Source: Thermoflexus hugenholtzii JAD2 (GTDB lineage Bacteria; Chloroflexota; Dehalococcoidia; SHYB01). From it: a stretch of DNA of 7,776 nt. Positions 6,261-7,776 of this stretch are shown here, piece by piece. The translations under genes and the position numbers were made by a program. Under the pieces are notes generated by a model. It did no database searches. It was not told where the DNA came from and saw only the letters and a program-made list of their open reading frames with translations. The DNA lies in NCBI GenBank assembly GCA_945861815.1, contig CAMAVV010000071.1, positions 1-7,776 on the forward strand, written 5' to 3'. How positions within the stretch are numbered: position 1 is the stretch's first letter; every line of letters begins with the position of its first letter.

Positions 6261-6282
6261 ATAGATTTTCTGGCGAATCTAT
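6261..6282. promoter_or_regulatory. Operator-like inverted repeat in the divergent promoter region
   Basis: ATAGATT (6261-6267) and AATCTAT (6276-6282) are perfect 7-base inverted copies around an 8-base centre, a 22-base dyad. This is the spacing expected for a dimeric DNA-binding regulator. It lies just upstream of the -35 of the decarboxylase promoter and upstream of the SRPBCC gene, so one regulator could act on both. As RNA on the plus strand it would also be a weak hairpin followed by ATTATTTTT. Confidence 0.4.
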
Positions 6283-6327
6283 GCATTATTTTTCAGCGGC
6301 GAGCGTTTGCGCGATGGAGCGGATCGC

Positions 6328-6777
6328 ATGACGACGATCGAGCGCAACATCGTCATCCGCGAGTCGCTGAAGATTGCCGCGCCCCCGGAGCGTGTGTGGC
6401 GCGTCTTCACGGAGATCGAGCGCTGGCCGCAGTGGAATCCCGTCGTGCGCTCACCGCGTTTTCGCGAGGGACAGCCGTGGCAGATGGGCGCGGTGCTTGA
6501 GTTCACGGTCAAACCGTCGTGGAAGAGCTTGCGCATACGCGGGGAGATCATCGAGGTGTCGCCGCGCAGAGCCGTTACGTGGATTGGCAGCGGCGGAGGC
6601 ATCTCCGGCAAACATACGTTCACCTTTGAGCCTGACGGCGAAGGAACGCTGGCCACCAATATGGAAGTTTTCATGGGGCCGGGTTTGGGTTTGATGTGGA
6701 TCGTGATGCCGCAGGCCCGCGTGCGCGCGCTGTTTGCCGAGTGGCTTGCTGCGCTGAAGGCAGCCTCTGAGAAATGA
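6328..6777 (+). CDS. SRPBCC-fold protein (polyketide cyclase/START-like small ligand-binding family)
   Basis: A 149-residue protein of the helix-grip (Bet v1-like) fold. The opening RESLKIAAPPERVWRVFTEIERWPQWNP (residues 11-38) is the hallmark of the polyketide cyclase/dehydrase-type SRPBCC group: a first beta strand, then the P-P-E-x-V-W helix and the W-P-x-W turn. Later strands (GAVLEFTV, IRGEIIEV, AVTWIG, GKHTFTFEP, GTLATNMEVF) and a long C-terminal helix (about 128-147) complete the fold. Such proteins hold hydrophobic ligands in a central cavity; the ligand and reaction here are unknown. There is no signal peptide or membrane segment. The start is ATG 6328, because GGAG at 6316-6319 stands eight bases before it; TTG 6307 would add seven residues. 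It is transcribed divergently from the polyamine operon and converges on the MFS transporter gene. Confidence 0.85.
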   Translation: MTTIERNIVIRESLKIAAPPERVWRVFTEIERWPQWNPVVRSPRFREGQPWQMGAVLEFTVKPSWKSLRIRGEIIEVSPRRAVTWIGSGGGISGKHTFTFEPDGEGTLATNMEVFMGPGLGLMWIVMPQARVRALFAEWLAALKAASEK

Positions 6778-6780
6778 TTC

Positions 6781-6801
6781 GGGAGGCTCTTAGAGCCGCC
6801 C
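6781..6801. terminator. Hairpin at the convergent SRPBCC/MFS junction
   Basis: GGG-A-GGCTC-TTA-GAGCC-G-CCC forms a compact stem of five plus three pairs with one mismatch and a three-base loop. The loop is the complement of the transporter's TAA stop (6792-6790). It lies four bases after the SRPBCC stop, and in either direction it could end transcription. There is no strong T-tract on the plus side; on the minus side GAATCATTTCTC follows. It is best read as a bidirectional terminator or 3'-end stabiliser. Confidence 0.45.
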
Positions 6802-7776
6802 CTGCGCCTGGTTGCGAAGGCGTTTGGGGATGGGACGCCGTGCGAGCAGAACGAAGACCGCGCCGGCAAGCGACGCGCAGGCGAACATGATGAAGACTGG
6901 CCCGTAGCTGTTGGTGTGGACGTAGAGTGTTCCTGCCATGCGATTGCCGGAGAATGCCCCCACCGATTGCAGGATGCTGCCGAATCCGATGAGGGTGGCT
7001 ATCGAGGCGCGCCCGAAGTATTCACCCCGTATGGCGAATGCCGCGCTTCCTCCTGCTCCATTCGCTGAGGCGTAGACGGCGAAGACGAGAAGGATGACCC
7101 AGTAGCTTTGGGCGAAGAAGAAGCCGACCATGCAGACGGCCATGACCATGGAGACGCCTGCGGTGACGAAGCGCTTATCGTACCTATCGGCGAGGTAGCC
7201 GATGCCGAAGCGCCCCGGAATCATGAAGACGCCAAGCAGGGCGACGATGCTCGCTCCTGTGGTGGCGGAGAAGCCTTTGCTGACCATGGCCGGCACGAAA
7301 TGGGTGGAGAGCACGCCGACAACGACGACGCGCATGGCAAAGTTCATGTTGATGAGCCAAAAGGCCGGAGTCGCAAGGGCCTCTTTCACGGTGAAGTTGA
7401 TCTCGGTCGCCGTCGTGAGCTTTTCCCCAGGCTCATAGCTCTGCGGCTTCGTGTCGCCGTCCGGGTAGAGCCCGTACGGCTCGGGCTTGTAACGGAAGGC
7501 TGGCACGAGCGGCAGGGTGACGCATAAAACGATGAGCCCGCAGACCCACGTCGCATCGCGCCAGCCAAGCTCTTGAACAAGGAATGTGACAAGGGGTGTA
7601 AGAGCGCTGCCAAAGCCAAACCCCATAAGGCCGATGGCATAGGCAAGCCCCCGGCGTTTGATGAACCAGTTGCCGATGGTTGCAAGGGAGGGCGCGAGGA
7701 TCATGCCGTTGCCGATAGCGAGCACGATGTAAAAGATGGCGAACTGGGTGACGGAGTGGGCGTGGCCGATGAGGAA
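6790..7776 (-). CDS. MFS transporter, OFA/monocarboxylate-like (N-terminus outside window)
   Basis: The frame stays open to the right edge and gives 328 residues of a major facilitator superfamily permease. The GTG at 7725 is internal and not the start. About ten hydrophobic segments are visible, corresponding to roughly helices 3-12, so helices 1-2 lie beyond the edge. The segment RRGLAYAIGLMGFGFGSALTPL is the typical helix-4 region of oxalate/formate-antiporter-like and monocarboxylate transporters. A charged cytoplasmic loop follows helix 6 and leads into FTVKEALATPAFWLINMNF, also typical of that group. The MFS loop motif in the second half is GRFGIGYLADRYDKR (bases 7171-7215). The substrate is probably a small organic acid, but this is inference from family resemblance only. 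The gene ends 12 bases from the convergent SRPBCC gene. Confidence 0.9.
   Translation of the reverse strand, partial: FLIGHAHSVTQFAIFYIVLAIGNGMILAPSLATIGNWFIKRRGLAYAIGLMGFGFGSALTPLVTFLVQELGWRDATWVCGLIVLCVTLPLVPAFRYKPEPYGLYPDGDTKPQSYEPGEKLTTATEINFTVKEALATPAFWLINMNFAMRVVVVGVLSTHFVPAMVSKGFSATTGASIVALLGVFMIPGRFGIGYLADRYDKRFVTAGVSMVMAVCMVGFFFAQSYWVILLVFAVYASANGAGGSAAFAIRGEYFGRASIATLIGFGSILQSVGAFSGNRMAGTLYVHTNSYGPVFIMFACASLAGAVFVLLARRPIPKRLRNQAQGRL

Noticed and set aside
5786..6286. Minus-strand frame running through the decarboxylase leader and 5' part
   Set aside because: It is out of frame with the decarboxylase and turns Arg/Pro/Ser/His-rich, as shadow frames do. Its start also lies upstream of the predicted promoter.
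6279..6869. Minus-strand frame of 196 codons opposite the SRPBCC gene
   Set aside because: It overlaps both the SRPBCC gene and the transporter 3' end and shows no domain. The plus-strand SRPBCC fold is clear.
1..7776. Mobile element, CRISPR, defence, toxin-antitoxin or biosynthetic cluster
   Set aside because: No transposase or integrase motifs, no regularly spaced repeats, and no small gene pair typical of toxin-antitoxin modules. The SRPBCC gene alone does not indicate a polyketide cluster.

Overview
The window looks like an ordinary stretch of a bacterial chromosome with moderately high GC. Genes are closely packed, several start at GTG or TTG, and Shine-Dalgarno sequences are clear. I see no phage, transposon, CRISPR, rRNA or tRNA signal. 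The style of the proteins (a site-2 protease with two CBS domains, a short group-IV ornithine decarboxylase beside spermidine synthase, a single-domain malic enzyme) would fit a Chloroflexota/Dehalococcoidia-like or related environmental bacterium. That placement is an impression and was not tested.

Layout, left to right. Positions 1-320 (+) hold the 3' end of an acyl-CoA dehydrogenase gene. After a 162-base gap with a small tandem repeat comes a ribonuclease D gene with two HRDC domains (483-1622, +). It meets a minus-strand block tail to tail, and the two stop codons share one CTAG. The minus block, in the order of transcription, is: ornithine (or related diamino acid) decarboxylase (6150-5026), spermidine synthase (5020-4160), a 134-base gap with its own promoter, site-2 protease with CBS pair (about 4025-2895), and malic enzyme (2824-1619). 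A divergent promoter region (6151-6327) separates the decarboxylase from a small SRPBCC-fold gene on the plus strand (6328-6777). That gene converges on an MFS transporter on the minus strand, which is cut by the right edge (7776-6790).

How the genes may work together: the decarboxylase and SpeE are five bases apart and form a short polyamine operon (ornithine to putrescine to spermidine). The S-adenosylmethionine decarboxylase that supplies the aminopropyl donor is not in the window. The protease and the malic enzyme follow on the same strand but have no obvious pathway link to the polyamine genes, and the protease seems to have its own promoter.

The most interesting detail is the 5' end of the site-2 protease. 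No ATG, GTG or TTG lies between the in-frame upstream stop and a GTG inside the first membrane helix. A good -10 box and Shine-Dalgarno instead point to an ATC codon at 4025-4023, at the place where I would expect family members to begin. This is either a rare AUC start or a single-base change of ATG. I found no convincing previously undescribed multi-gene system here.
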